A DNA stretch of 64,000 nt, taken from assembly GCF_900167455.1 (NCBI RefSeq), contig NZ_FUWJ01000001.1, positions 992,001-1,056,000 of the forward strand, in the 5' to 3' direction. Both the position numbers and the translations under genes were made by a program. The notes under the pieces are model-generated. The model saw only the letters and a program-made list of their open reading frames with translations, was not told where the DNA came from and searched no databases. Shown piece by piece: positions 8,995 through 16,630 of this stretch (its first letter is position 1; every line of letters starts with the position of its first letter). This stretch comes from Enhydrobacter aerosaccus. Its GTDB lineage: Bacteria > Pseudomonadota > Alphaproteobacteria > Reyranellales > Reyranellaceae.

Positions 8995-9938
8995 GGGCTG
9001 GCGTGGCCGAGAAAACGTTCCGGGGGATCTTCGCCCCACTGCGACTGGAAGCCTTCCTCGGCGCTGATCAGGTTGCCGCCGTTCGCGGCATTCAGGCGGT
9101 CGGTATCAGCCCAGCGTTCATGCACCCGACCCCACGGGTCGCACCAATAGTCATAGACCTGGCTGCCCAGAAGGTGACGGCCGATGCCCCACATATGGTC
9201 GTACTTGCCGAGCCCTTTCAGGTACTCGTGATCCTGGAAGATGGCGTCGACGTCCTGCGCCTCGAACGAGACGTGGTTGAGTCCGGTCTTGTCGTTGTGG
9301 ACACAGAACAGGACGTGGTGATCGACGTAATCGTCGCCTCGATCGAGACGGCTGAAGGCGCCGATGATGTTGTCCTGGTCGCCGGCATAGACATCGTCGG
9401 ATCGGATCATGCCGAGAGTGTTGCGAAACCAGGCGACTGTCTCCTTGACCTTCGGTGTGGCCAGAACGCCGTGACCGATCCGATGGACCGAGGTCGGCGA
9501 TTTGGACAGCCGCATGACGCGGCCGGCGCGGCGATGGGGTTCGCTGCCCGAATTGAGGAGATCTCGCTCGATCTTGATCGGAGAAGCACTCTGCATGCCG
9601 GCGATGACTTCTATCTGATAGCCGTTCGGCTCGGTCAGGCGCACGCGCTTGCCGCCGCCGGGCTCGTCCAGGTTCTCGATTCCCGACGCCCCAGGCAGTC
9701 GCGCAAGACGCTCGAGGTCCTCCTCACTTCCGGCATGGTAGGCAAAGCCGATGAACTTGGTCCCGCCCTTATGGGTCACATGCAGATGGTGACGGTCGTT
9801 GGTCCCGCGCATATAGAGCGCGTCCGGCGTTCGTTCCGCGCGGATCAAGCCAAAGTGACTGAGGAACTCTTCCATTTCGTCGAGATCAGGCGCTTCCAGA
9901 CGCGGAAAGGCGAAGTCTGCGACCTTGATTGCGGCCAT
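8991..9938 (-). CDS. Type I extradiol dioxygenase (VOC family, catechol 2,3-dioxygenase-like)
   Basis: Two-domain VOC enzyme of 315 aa, convergent to the exported hydrolase and divergent from the CMD gene. The C-terminal half holds the complete canonical iron triad: His156 in RIGHGV, His222 in LNHVSFE, and Glu274 in RVHERWA. The N-terminal half lacks it, as in BphC and XylE. It should cleave a catechol ring meta to the hydroxyls using Fe(II) and oxygen. This makes it a second plausible ring-cleavage enzyme in the island, from a superfamily unrelated to the LigB type. The ATG has GGGAGGAAAC upstream on the minus strand, in the 60-base divergent spacer it shares with the CMD gene. Confidence 0.85.
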   Translation of the reverse strand: MAAIKVADFAFPRLEAPDLDEMEEFLSHFGLIRAERTPDALYMRGTNDRHHLHVTHKGGTKFIGFAYHAGSEEDLERLARLPGASGIENLDEPGGGKRVRLTEPNGYQIEVIAGMQSASPIKIERDLLNSGSEPHRRAGRVMRLSKSPTSVHRIGHGVLATPKVKETVAWFRNTLGMIRSDDVYAGDQDNIIGAFSRLDRGDDYVDHHVLFCVHNDKTGLNHVSFEAQDVDAIFQDHEYLKGLGKYDHMWGIGRHLLGSQVYDYWCDPWGRVHERWADTDRLNAANGGNLISAEEGFQSQWGEDPPERFLGHASP

Positions 9939-10002
9939 TGTTTCCTCCCAAGCTTTTGTCGAACGCTATCCCGTCAACCGGCGACTGAAAAGGAGGATCA
10001 TC

Positions 10003-10335
10003 ATGACGAAAGCACCGGCTTCCAATCCCCGGGATCAGCTAAGGTCATTCGCGCCCAAGTTGATCGACCTTACCGAAAAGGTCGTCTTCGGAGACGTGTG
10101 GGAGCGGCCCGGCCTGTCCAAGCGGGATCGCAGCCTCATCACTTGTGCAGCGCTGGTCGCGCTCAACCGCACCGAACAGCAGCGCGGCCATTTTGCGCGC
10201 GCTATCGCCAACGGCGTGACGCATGACGAACTCGTCGAGTTGATCACGCATCTCGCATTCTATTCCGGCTGGCCGACCGCCATGTCGGCGGCGTTCGTCG
10301 CCAAGGAAGTACTTGGAGAGGGAGAGAAGAAGTGA
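10003..10335 (+). CDS. Carboxymuconolactone decarboxylase family protein
   Basis: Small AhpD-like helical protein of 110 aa. It shows the family core: DRSLITCAALVALNR, RGHFARAIANGVT, and ELITHLAFYSGWPTA. Members act as 4-carboxymuconolactone decarboxylases or as alkylhydroperoxidases. The core has a single cysteine (ITCAA) rather than the CxxC of AhpD, which favours the decarboxylase-like branch. The start at 10003 is set by AAAAGGAGG upstream; an in-frame start at 9925 lies in the divergent spacer and is rejected. The next gene begins with a GTGA overlap on this stop, so the pair is cotranslated. In context it may act on a lactone or keto acid formed after ring cleavage. Confidence 0.85.
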   Translation: MTKAPASNPRDQLRSFAPKLIDLTEKVVFGDVWERPGLSKRDRSLITCAALVALNRTEQQRGHFARAIANGVTHDELVELITHLAFYSGWPTAMSAAFVAKEVLGEGEKK

Positions 10336-11261
10336 AGCTTTGCTATTTCAATGATTACCGCCTGGGTGTGATCAAGGGCGATACCGTCGTCGACGTGACG
10401 GATGCGGTGAAGGACATTCCGCATCTGGATAACCGCGATCTGATCATCGGCCTCATCGCACGGTGGGACTCCCACAAGGCCAAGGTTGAGCAGGCGGCAG
10501 CGGCGGGGAAGGGCGTTTCTCTTGGCTCGGTCCGTCTGCGAGCGCCCGTCCCGAAGCCCGGAAACATCGTCTGCATGGCCGTCAACTACATGGAGGACGG
10601 CACGCTCAAGGAGAAGCCTCAGATCAATGCCTTCCACAAGGCGGCGACAGCGGTGATCGGCGACGGCGATACGATGGTGCTGCCGGACGTGCCGGCGACC
10701 ATCTTCGAGGGTGAGGCGGAACTGGCGCTGGTGATCGGCAAGCGCGCCACCCGCGTGCCGCAGGCCGAGGCGATGAACTACATCTTCGGCTATACGTGTT
10801 TCATCGACGGCTCCGCGCGCGGCCTGCCGCCGCCGGGCAATGTCTTCTTCCAGATGAAGTCCCGCGACACCTTCGCGCCGATCGGGCCGTGCATCGTCAC
10901 CGCCGACGAGATTCCTGATCCGCAGAACCTGGCCATCTCGCTGACCAACAACGGCCAGGTGATGCAGAAGTTCAATACCAACGACATGGCGCACAAGATC
11001 CCGCGCTGCATCGAATGGGCGAGTTCAATCCATACGCTGGAGCCGGGCGATATCCTTGCCACCGGCACCAACCATCGGGGTCTCAACGCCTTCATGGATG
11101 GCGACAAGATCGAACTGACGGTGGAGAAGATCGGCACGCTGCATGTCAGCGTGAAGGACGAACTGAAGCGCACCTGGGCGCGGACCACGCGGTCGCAGCA
11201 CAAGGACAAGGGCGGCGAGGGACCACACACGCCGCAGCTTACCGGCAAGTACGCCAAATAG
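10332..11261 (+). CDS. Fumarylacetoacetate hydrolase family protein
   Basis: Second FAH-fold enzyme in the island (309 aa), with a GTG start overlapping the CMD stop. The N-terminal domain begins MKLCYFNDYRLGVI, as in many FAHD-type proteins. The metal ligands are Glu128 and Glu130 in EGEAEL and Asp159 in FIDGS. The family motif SRDTFAPIGP is present. It is diverged from the FAH protein at 7332, so the two probably handle different steps, for example hydrolysis versus isomerisation or decarboxylation. A Lys- and Gly-rich tail follows the domain. With the CMD protein it forms a two-gene unit diverging from the type I dioxygenase. Confidence 0.87.
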   Translation: MKLCYFNDYRLGVIKGDTVVDVTDAVKDIPHLDNRDLIIGLIARWDSHKAKVEQAAAAGKGVSLGSVRLRAPVPKPGNIVCMAVNYMEDGTLKEKPQINAFHKAATAVIGDGDTMVLPDVPATIFEGEAELALVIGKRATRVPQAEAMNYIFGYTCFIDGSARGLPPPGNVFFQMKSRDTFAPIGPCIVTADEIPDPQNLAISLTNNGQVMQKFNTNDMAHKIPRCIEWASSIHTLEPGDILATGTNHRGLNAFMDGDKIELTVEKIGTLHVSVKDELKRTWARTTRSQHKDKGGEGPHTPQLTGKYAK

Positions 11262-11282
11262 GCGTAGGGCCGGGCGTTCCAA

Positions 11283-11831
11283 TCAAGGACGCGCGTCGAG
11301 CTTGGCCTGGATGCCCTGCATCCAGGCCTCGCGAGTCATGAATCCCGGACGCTGCCGGCACATGGCTTCGGTGCGTTGCTCGATCTCGCTGTTTGAAAGG
11401 TCGAGATCGAGCGGCTCGCCGCATGGTTGCGGCGTGTGGAAGGGCGTGTCGCAATACATCTCGACGGTATTGCCTTCCGGATCCTTGAAATAGAAAGCCC
11501 ATGCGTTGCCGTGATCGGTCTGGCGCAGCTCGATGACTCCCGCGGCGGTCAGGGCCTGGCGATAGGCCTTCAGGTGGTCGAGTGAATCCAGGTGGAAGGA
11601 GATCTGGTTCACCGGGTTATAGGGCATTTCCTCCGGCCGGCCGTCGAACAGGACGAACTGGTGATGGCAGTCCGCGCTTTGGGTCATGAAGACGACCTGA
11701 TTGCCCGTCTTGAGACGACCACGGTCGCTGATCACGAACCCCAAGGTGTCAGTGTAGAAGTCGACCATTCGGCCGATGTTCGTGGCGTGTAGTCCGAAAT
11801 GTGTGAGCTGGGCATTGATTGCTTTTGGCAT
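11283..11831 (-). CDS. Single-domain VOC family protein with His-Gln-Glu triad
   Basis: VOC protein of 182 aa, start chosen at 11831 (MPKAINAQ) with GGGGGAAG upstream on the minus strand. The longer in-frame reading from 11876 adds an unlikely basic leader. Candidate metal ligands are His11 (LTHFGLHA), Gln76 (VNQISFH) and Glu124 (NTVEMYC). The VNQI feature matches the two-domain protein at 2811, where a true extradiol enzyme would have an NH pair. The C-terminal 50 residues are helical and end in RPGFMTREAWMQGIQ. It converges on the second FAH gene. It may be a lyase or isomerase, or a dioxygenase variant, for the same pathway. Confidence 0.75.
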   Translation of the reverse strand: MPKAINAQLTHFGLHATNIGRMVDFYTDTLGFVISDRGRLKTGNQVVFMTQSADCHHQFVLFDGRPEEMPYNPVNQISFHLDSLDHLKAYRQALTAAGVIELRQTDHGNAWAFYFKDPEGNTVEMYCDTPFHTPQPCGEPLDLDLSNSEIEQRTEAMCRQRPGFMTREAWMQGIQAKLDARP

Positions 11832-11943
11832 GGCTCGCTTCCCCCTTTGCCGGAAAGTGTAGCTCCTGGGCGGCAAGGCGGAAGAGGACGCCGAGATGGG
11901 GAGCCGGCGGCCGAAAATGCGAGTGCGAACGGGTATCGTACGC

Positions 11944-11977
11944 GCAAACGAAAGGCGCCGCGGTTGCCCGCGGCGCC
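11944..11977 (-). terminator. Rho-independent terminator downstream of hsp20
   Basis: A perfect 10-bp GC stem (11954-11963 with 11968-11977, loop TTGC) is followed on the minus strand by a T-rich run read as TTTCGTTT (plus-strand AAACGAAA at 11946-11953). It lies 42 bases past the hsp20 stop, in the right orientation to end that transcript. Confidence 0.75.
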
Positions 11978-12018
11978 CCTCATAGGAGCAACCTGGCTGC
12001 AGGTTGCCCTGAAGATCG

Positions 12019-12468
12019 TCAGTGCGTCAGCGCCGGCTTGTTCGCCTCGGCCTGGATCTGGATGGCACGGGGCTTCTTCTCTTCCGGGATCTCGCGCTGC
12101 AGTTCGATGGTCAGCAGGCCGTTGGCGAGCTTCGCGCCCGAGACCTTCACATGGTCCGCGAGCTGGAAGCGACGCTCGAAGTTACGGCCGGCGATACCGC
12201 GATAAAGGTACTGCTTGCCCTCGTCGTTGGTCGGTGCGGCCTGGCCGGTGACCAGAAGCTCGTTCTCTTTCTGGGTTACGTTCAGCTCGTTCTCGGCGAA
12301 GCCGGCAACCGCCATGACGATACGGTAGGCGTTCTCGCCGACCTTCTCGATATTGTAGGGCGGGTAGCCGTTGCCGCTGGTCTGGCCAGCCACGTTGTCG
12401 AGCAGATCGAACACCCGGTCGAAGCCGACAGTGGCGCGATAGAACGGCGAATAATCGAATCCACGCAT
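12019..12468 (-). CDS. Small heat shock protein Hsp20 (IbpA-like)
   Basis: Alpha-crystallin-type holdase of 149 aa that binds unfolding proteins in the cytoplasm. The N-terminus MRGFDYSPFYRATVGFDRVF is typical of IbpA-class proteins. The alpha-crystallin domain spans about residues 35-130 with NIEKVGENAYRIVMAVAGF and the closing GLLTIELQREIPEE. The ATG at 12468 is chosen because AGGAGG lies nine bases upstream; the in-frame ATG at 12477 touches that Shine-Dalgarno directly. Upstream are a candidate RpoH promoter and a hairpin covering the ribosome-binding site, and downstream a strong terminator. It is thus a single-gene heat-shock unit. Confidence 0.93.
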   Translation of the reverse strand: MRGFDYSPFYRATVGFDRVFDLLDNVAGQTSGNGYPPYNIEKVGENAYRIVMAVAGFAENELNVTQKENELLVTGQAAPTNDEGKQYLYRGIAGRNFERRFQLADHVKVSGAKLANGLLTIELQREIPEEKKPRAIQIQAEANKPALTH

Positions 12469-12531
12469 AGTAGTCATCCTCCTAGCTGAGCGATGTCAGA
12501 AATCCCCGCCCCGGATGGGCACGGCGGACAC
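12469..12531 (-). ncRNA. ROSE-like RNA thermometer in the hsp20 leader
   Basis: The leader just before hsp20 can fold a hairpin over its own Shine-Dalgarno. On the minus strand CATC-G-CTC pairs with GAG-GATG around the loop AGCTAG, leaving one bulged G (plus-strand 12475-12495). The strand opposite the AGGAGG reads TCGCT, matching the U(U/C)GCU stretch conserved in ROSE elements, where a bulged G also lies opposite the Shine-Dalgarno. A second stem (CCGCC with GGCGG) lies further 5'. ROSE elements are known for alphaproteobacterial hsp20 genes. This is a motif-level call by eye, without a covariance search. Confidence 0.55.
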
Positions 12532-12537
12532 CAGCAA

Positions 12538-12565
12538 ATTTAGGAAGGGTGCGGCGGGCTTCAAG
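12538..12565 (-). promoter_or_regulatory. Candidate RpoH (sigma-32) promoter for hsp20
   Basis: On the minus strand CTTGAA (12565-12560), preceded by CCCT, is followed after 15 bases by CCTAAAT (12544-12538). This resembles the heat-shock sigma consensus of CTTGAA and a CCCCAT-type or CCTATAT-type -10. Transcription would start near 12531, giving a leader of about 60 bases that contains the thermometer hairpin. Confidence 0.55.
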
Positions 12566-12714
12566 AGGGCCGAGTGGAGGGCGGGAGAGCAATTTTTTCT
12601 GCAAATGGTTCTGGGCAGCAGATTTTGCCAAGACCCTGGAAACCTTCGGAAATTCCCGCCCTGGCGGACATGCGAAAAAGCGCCAGATCGAGAGTACGAA
12701 CAACGGGCGGAGTG

Positions 12715-12858
12715 ATGGCCCTTATCGACCAGTTTTCCCCGACAGCCTGGCAGGCCTTTTACGAGCGGCATCCGAATGCCGTTCTGTGGCTTGTGGGGGC
12801 GGTGCAGGTCGCGGCAATGCTGGCGCTTGGCGTACTGCTTCGCTGGCTGCTGGCATGA
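12715..12858 (+). CDS. Small single-span membrane protein upstream of cysG
   Basis: Open frame of 47 residues, starting MALIDQFSPTAWQAFYERHP. It ends in one strongly hydrophobic helix (VLWLVGAVQVAAMLALGVLL) followed by RWLLA. A GCGGAG Shine-Dalgarno precedes the ATG, and its stop overlaps the cysG start as ATGA, so the two are translationally coupled. It would sit in the inner membrane with the N-terminus probably in the cytoplasm. No family was recognised. The coupling suggests it is real and tied to siroheme or sulfite assimilation, but its role is unknown. Confidence 0.6.
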   Translation: MALIDQFSPTAWQAFYERHPNAVLWLVGAVQVAAMLALGVLLRWLLA

Positions 12859-14195
12859 AGCACCTGCCATTCTTCTTCAACCTCGTCGGCCGCACCGTGG
12901 TCGTCGTGGGGCAGGGTCACGCTGCCGATCGCCGGGCGGCTCTGGCCGCTTCGGCGGGGGCCGCGGTCAGGCGGGTCGAGGCGCTCGTCGTGGACATGCT
13001 TGCCGATGTGTCTGCAGTGTTCGTCGCCACTGGGGACCCGGCACGTGACGCCGCGGCAGCTCAGGTCGCGCGGCGGGCACGCGTACCCGTCAATGTCGTC
13101 GACCGCCCAGGTCTGAGCGATTTCATCATGCCCGCCATCGTCGATCGTGGCGATATCGTCGTGGCGATATCGAGCGGCGGTGCGTCGCCGACGCTGGCGA
13201 CGATGCTGCGGACGCGAATCGAGACAGTTCTGCCCGAGCGCATCGACATTCTCGCGAATCTGGCAAAGGCATTCCGAGCGCAGGTCAATGCCCTGATCGG
13301 CGAACCGGGGCGACGCCGGGCATTCTGGCGGAGGGTCGTGGAGGGCGCGGTTGGACGCTTGGCGCTTGCCGGCGATGTTCCGGCCGCCCGGCGCCTCATG
13401 CTGAGCGAACTCGATAGTGCCCGGAACGATCGGCCGGCGATTGGTATCGCCCATATTGTCGGCGCCGGACCTGGCGATCCCGATCTTCTGACCGTGAAGG
13501 CGGTTCAATTGCTGCAGGAAGCCGACGCCATTCTGCACGACGATCTCGTGCCGCCGGCGATCCTCAAGCGCGCGCGGCGGGACGCGGATCTGCTCGCCGT
13601 CGGCAAGCGCAAGGGCCACACGGGCTGGACGCAGCGTGCGATCGAGGCGGAGATGATCCGTCGTGTGCAGGCCGGCCAGACGGTCGTGCGGCTCAAGGCC
13701 GGCGATCCGTTCATCTTCGGCCGTGGCGGCGAAGAACTCGAGGCGCTACGGGCCGCCGGTCTACCAGCCACCGTCGTACCCGGCATCACGGCTGCTCTGG
13801 GGACGGCGGCGTCGGTAGGGATCCCGCTGACGCACCGCCGAATCGCCTCCGCCGTGACCTTCGTGACGGGCCATGTGGCCGAGGGCGGACAGGCACCCGC
13901 TTGGCCGGCGCTCGCCGCGCAAGGACATACGGTTGCGATCTATATGGGCGCAACCGAGGCCGCCGCGGTGCGGGATCGCCTGCTGGAGGCCGGTGCCCCT
14001 CCGCAGACGGCGGTCGCAATCGTCGAAAACGGCACGCGGCCGGATGAACGAATTTCGGTGGGCTGCCTGTCCGATCTGCCCCGACTGGCTGCTGCTCATA
14101 CGCCGACTGGCGGCGCCGGGCCCAGCCTCATCATCGTGGGCGATGTGGTGTCACTCGCCCATATCCACGAACAACCCGTAGCTCAGGTGTCCTGA
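12855..14195 (+). CDS. cysG: Siroheme synthase CysG (multifunctional)
   Basis: Makes siroheme for sulfite reductase from uroporphyrinogen III. The N-terminal part (about residues 1-210, MKHLPFFFNLVGRTVVVVG with a dinucleotide-binding fold, VAISSGGASPTLA) is the precorrin-2 dehydrogenase and ferrochelatase. The C-terminal part (about 215-446) is the SAM-dependent uroporphyrinogen III methyltransferase, with VGAGPGDPDLLTVKA, HDDLV, VRLKAGDPFIFGRGGEE and VTFVTGH. The 446-aa length agrees with E. coli CysG (457). The ATG at 12855 overlaps the small membrane protein stop. The frame is open further upstream, but that part reads as non-family sequence. The DUF2849 gene follows immediately. Confidence 0.95.
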   Translation: MKHLPFFFNLVGRTVVVVGQGHAADRRAALAASAGAAVRRVEALVVDMLADVSAVFVATGDPARDAAAAQVARRARVPVNVVDRPGLSDFIMPAIVDRGDIVVAISSGGASPTLATMLRTRIETVLPERIDILANLAKAFRAQVNALIGEPGRRRAFWRRVVEGAVGRLALAGDVPAARRLMLSELDSARNDRPAIGIAHIVGAGPGDPDLLTVKAVQLLQEADAILHDDLVPPAILKRARRDADLLAVGKRKGHTGWTQRAIEAEMIRRVQAGQTVVRLKAGDPFIFGRGGEELEALRAAGLPATVVPGITAALGTAASVGIPLTHRRIASAVTFVTGHVAEGGQAPAWPALAAQGHTVAIYMGATEAAAVRDRLLEAGAPPQTAVAIVENGTRPDERISVGCLSDLPRLAAAHTPTGGAGPSLIIVGDVVSLAHIHEQPVAQVS

Positions 14196-14509
14196 TGGCC
14201 AAGAATCTCAGCGGCGATCTTCAAGTGGCGTCCGCCAACCGCCTTGTCGACGGCGCTGTCGTGTTCCTCGACGGCGCGGGCCAGTGGACGGAACGTCTGG
14301 AGCGGGCGGAGGTCGCGCGCGACAAGCGGTCGGCGGAGATCCTGCTCGAGCGGGCGAAGACCGAGGCATTCGACATCGTCGATCCCTTTCTGGTCGCGGT
14401 CAGTGAGGACGACGACGGGCGTATCGAGCCGCTGTCCTTGCGCGAGAAGATCCGGGCGTCGGGGCTGACCTTCGCTGCCATCGCTGCCGATGCGGTGCGT
14501 TATGCCTGA
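14195..14509 (+). CDS. DUF2849 domain-containing protein
   Basis: Small protein of 104 aa with the DUF2849 pattern: an N-terminal stretch around ANRLVDGAVVFLD and a C-terminal PLSLREKIRASGLTF. The ATG at 14195 uses the last base of the cysG stop. In alphaproteobacteria this family is typically found between siroheme synthase and the sulfite reductase haemoprotein, as here, and it is taken to help sulfite reductase in an unknown way. The end overlaps the cysI start by eight bases. No catalytic residues are evident. Confidence 0.85.
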   Translation: MAKNLSGDLQVASANRLVDGAVVFLDGAGQWTERLERAEVARDKRSAEILLERAKTEAFDIVDPFLVAVSEDDDGRIEPLSLREKIRASGLTFAAIAADAVRYA

Positions 14510-16175
14510 CACCCATTTTTACCGGTATGACGATTACGACCGCTCGCTGATCGCGGAGCGGGTCGAGCAGTTCCGCGACCAGGTGCGCCGTCGGTTGGCG
14601 GGCGAGCTGACAGAGGAGCAATTCAAGCCCCTCCGACTGACGAACGGCCTTTATCTGCAGCTGCATGCCTACATGCTGCGGATCGCCATTCCCTACGGCA
14701 CGTTGTCGTCGCGCCAGTTGCGCAAGCTTGCCGATATCGCGCGGCGATTCGATCGCGGCTATGGTCACTTCACGACCCGTCAGAACCTGCAGCTTAACTG
14801 GATCAAGCTGGAGGATGCGCCGGACGCGCTGGCGGCGCTGGCCGAGGTCGACATGCATGCCATCCAGACCTCGGGCAACCTGATCCGCAACGTCACGGCC
14901 GATCACTTTGCCGGCGCGGCCGTCGACGAGATCGAGGATCCGCGCATCTGGTGCGAGATCATTCGCCAGTGGTCGACGTTTCATCCCGAATTCAGCTTTC
15001 TGCCGCGCAAGTTCAAGATCGCCATCACCGGATCGCCGAACGACCGTGCGGCCGTGCGCGTTCACGATGTCGGCCTGCGCCTGTGGCGCAACGACCAGGA
15101 CGATGTCGGGTTCGAAGTGATCGTCGGCGGCGGTCTCGGTCGCACGCCTCTGATCGGCAAGACCCTGCGCGAGTTCCTGCCGAAGGAAGAGTTGCTGGCC
15201 TATCTCGAGGCGACGCTGCGCGTCTACAATCGCTATGGCCGGCGCGACAACCTCTACAAGTCGCGCATCAAGATCCTGGTCCACGAGGTCGGCGTCGAGA
15301 AGGTGCGCGAGGAAGTCGAGGCCGAGTTCGCCGCGATCAAGGACGGTGCGCTCAAGCTGGCGCCGGAGACGATCGAGGCGATCGCCCGCCAGTTCGCGCC
15401 GCCGCCTCTGAGGCCCAAGCGCACCCGCGTACCGGAGGTCGAGGCGCTGAAGCTCGAGGATCGGGACTTCGCGCTGTGGCTGATCTCCAACACCGCGCCG
15501 CATCGTGTGCCGGGGCACGCGATCGTGACGGCGTCGTTGAAGCCGGCCGGCGCGCCGCCGGGCGACGCCAGCGCCGTCCAGATGGAAGGCATCGCTGATA
15601 TCGCCGATCGTTATAGCCAGGGCGAGATCCGGGTGAGTCACGAGCAGAACCTGGTTCTGCCGCACGTGGCGATCGAGGATCTCCCGGCGGTCTACAAGGC
15701 GCTTCGGCGGCTGGGCTTTGCCGAGGCCAATGTCGGCAAGATCACCGATATCATCGCCTGCCCGGGACTCGACTACTGCGCGCTGGCCAATGCCCGGTCA
15801 ATCCCCGTGGCACAGCGCATCTCCCTGCATTTCGCCGAGCTCGCCCGCCAGCACGATATCGGCGATCTGAAGATCAAGATCTCTGGCTGCATCAACGCCT
15901 GTGGTCATCACCATGTTGGCCATATCGGCATCCTGGGCGTCGACAAGAACGGCGTCGAGCTCTACCAGATCAGCCTCGGGGGCGATGTCGATTTCGGCAA
16001 GACGACGCTCGGCACCATTCTCGGGCCGGCGGTGGCGGCCGACAAGGTCGTCGAGGCGGTGGACGCGCTGGTGGCGACCTATCTCGAAACGCGACGCACG
16101 GGCGAGCGCTTCGTCGACACCTACCGGCGCATCGGCGCCCAACCATTCAAGGATCGAGTCTATGGCGCTGTATAG
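14502..16175 (+). CDS. cysI: Sulfite reductase haemoprotein (nitrite/sulfite reductase, CysI)
   Basis: Siroheme and 4Fe-4S enzyme (557 aa) that reduces sulfite to sulfide in the cytoplasm. It has ferredoxin-like half domains (FTTRQNLQLNW near residue 90, and a repeat ending VSHEQNLVLPH). The cluster-binding cysteines lie in ACPGLDYC (about residues 418-426) and GCINACGHHHVGHIG (about 461-475), the C-x5-C and C-x3-C pattern. The ATG at 14502 lies inside the DUF2849 gene; the GTG-type start at 14490 is less likely. DUF934 follows with a 14-base overlap. No cysJ flavoprotein is nearby, so another electron donor is needed. Confidence 0.93.
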   Translation: MPDTHFYRYDDYDRSLIAERVEQFRDQVRRRLAGELTEEQFKPLRLTNGLYLQLHAYMLRIAIPYGTLSSRQLRKLADIARRFDRGYGHFTTRQNLQLNWIKLEDAPDALAALAEVDMHAIQTSGNLIRNVTADHFAGAAVDEIEDPRIWCEIIRQWSTFHPEFSFLPRKFKIAITGSPNDRAAVRVHDVGLRLWRNDQDDVGFEVIVGGGLGRTPLIGKTLREFLPKEELLAYLEATLRVYNRYGRRDNLYKSRIKILVHEVGVEKVREEVEAEFAAIKDGALKLAPETIEAIARQFAPPPLRPKRTRVPEVEALKLEDRDFALWLISNTAPHRVPGHAIVTASLKPAGAPPGDASAVQMEGIADIADRYSQGEIRVSHEQNLVLPHVAIEDLPAVYKALRRLGFAEANVGKITDIIACPGLDYCALANARSIPVAQRISLHFAELARQHDIGDLKIKISGCINACGHHHVGHIGILGVDKNGVELYQISLGGDVDFGKTTLGTILGPAVAADKVVEAVDALVATYLETRRTGERFVDTYRRIGAQPFKDRVYGAV

Positions 16176-16623
16176 GGAAGGGGCGATCGAGCCGGTGGCC
16201 GACGAGGGTCCGGTTCCGGTCGCTTTCGCCGAATGGCTGAAGGATGGAAAAGCGCCGGCCGTGTCGCTGGCGAACACCGATCCGGTCGAGGCGCTGCAGC
16301 CCCATCTCGGCGGGCTCAGCCTGATCGTGCTGCACTTTCCCAAGTTCAGCGACGGCCGCGCCTACAGCCAGGCGCGCCTGCTGCGCGAACGGTTCGGCTA
16401 TCGCGGCGAATTGCGCGCAACCGGCGGCGTGCTGCGGGATCAGTTGCCGTTTCTGCTGCGGTGCGGCTTCGACTCGTTCGAGAGCGAGCAGACGGGATTC
16501 GGAGAGGCCCTGGCTTCGGCACGCACGCTGTTCAGCGTCGTCTACCAGCCGACCGGCGACGGTCGTGCCACAGCGTCCCAGCTGAGGCTGCAGCGCCGCA
16601 ACGTCCGACTGGCAGCGGACTGA
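16162..16623 (+). CDS. DUF934 domain-containing protein
   Basis: Protein of 153 aa with the DUF934 features LIVLHFPKFSDGRAYSQARL and a terminal RTLFSVVYQPTGDGR. The family is found next to sulfite reductase and APS/PAPS reductase genes in proteobacteria, and is thought to take part in sulfite reduction, possibly in electron delivery. The ATG at 16162 lies inside the cysI end. It closes the four- or five-gene sulfite operon; no cysH gene follows, which is the usual partner in related genomes. A convergent gene ends seven bases beyond. Confidence 0.88.
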   Translation: MALYREGAIEPVADEGPVPVAFAEWLKDGKAPAVSLANTDPVEALQPHLGGLSLIVLHFPKFSDGRAYSQARLLRERFGYRGELRATGGVLRDQLPFLLRCGFDSFESEQTGFGEALASARTLFSVVYQPTGDGRATASQLRLQRRNVRLAAD

Positions 16624-16630
16624 GCCGGCT

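Noticed and set aside
12549..12854. N-terminal extension of cysG in the same frame
   Set aside because: The family N-terminus starts at 12855 with an ATGA junction; the extension is non-family sequence and covers the small membrane protein gene.
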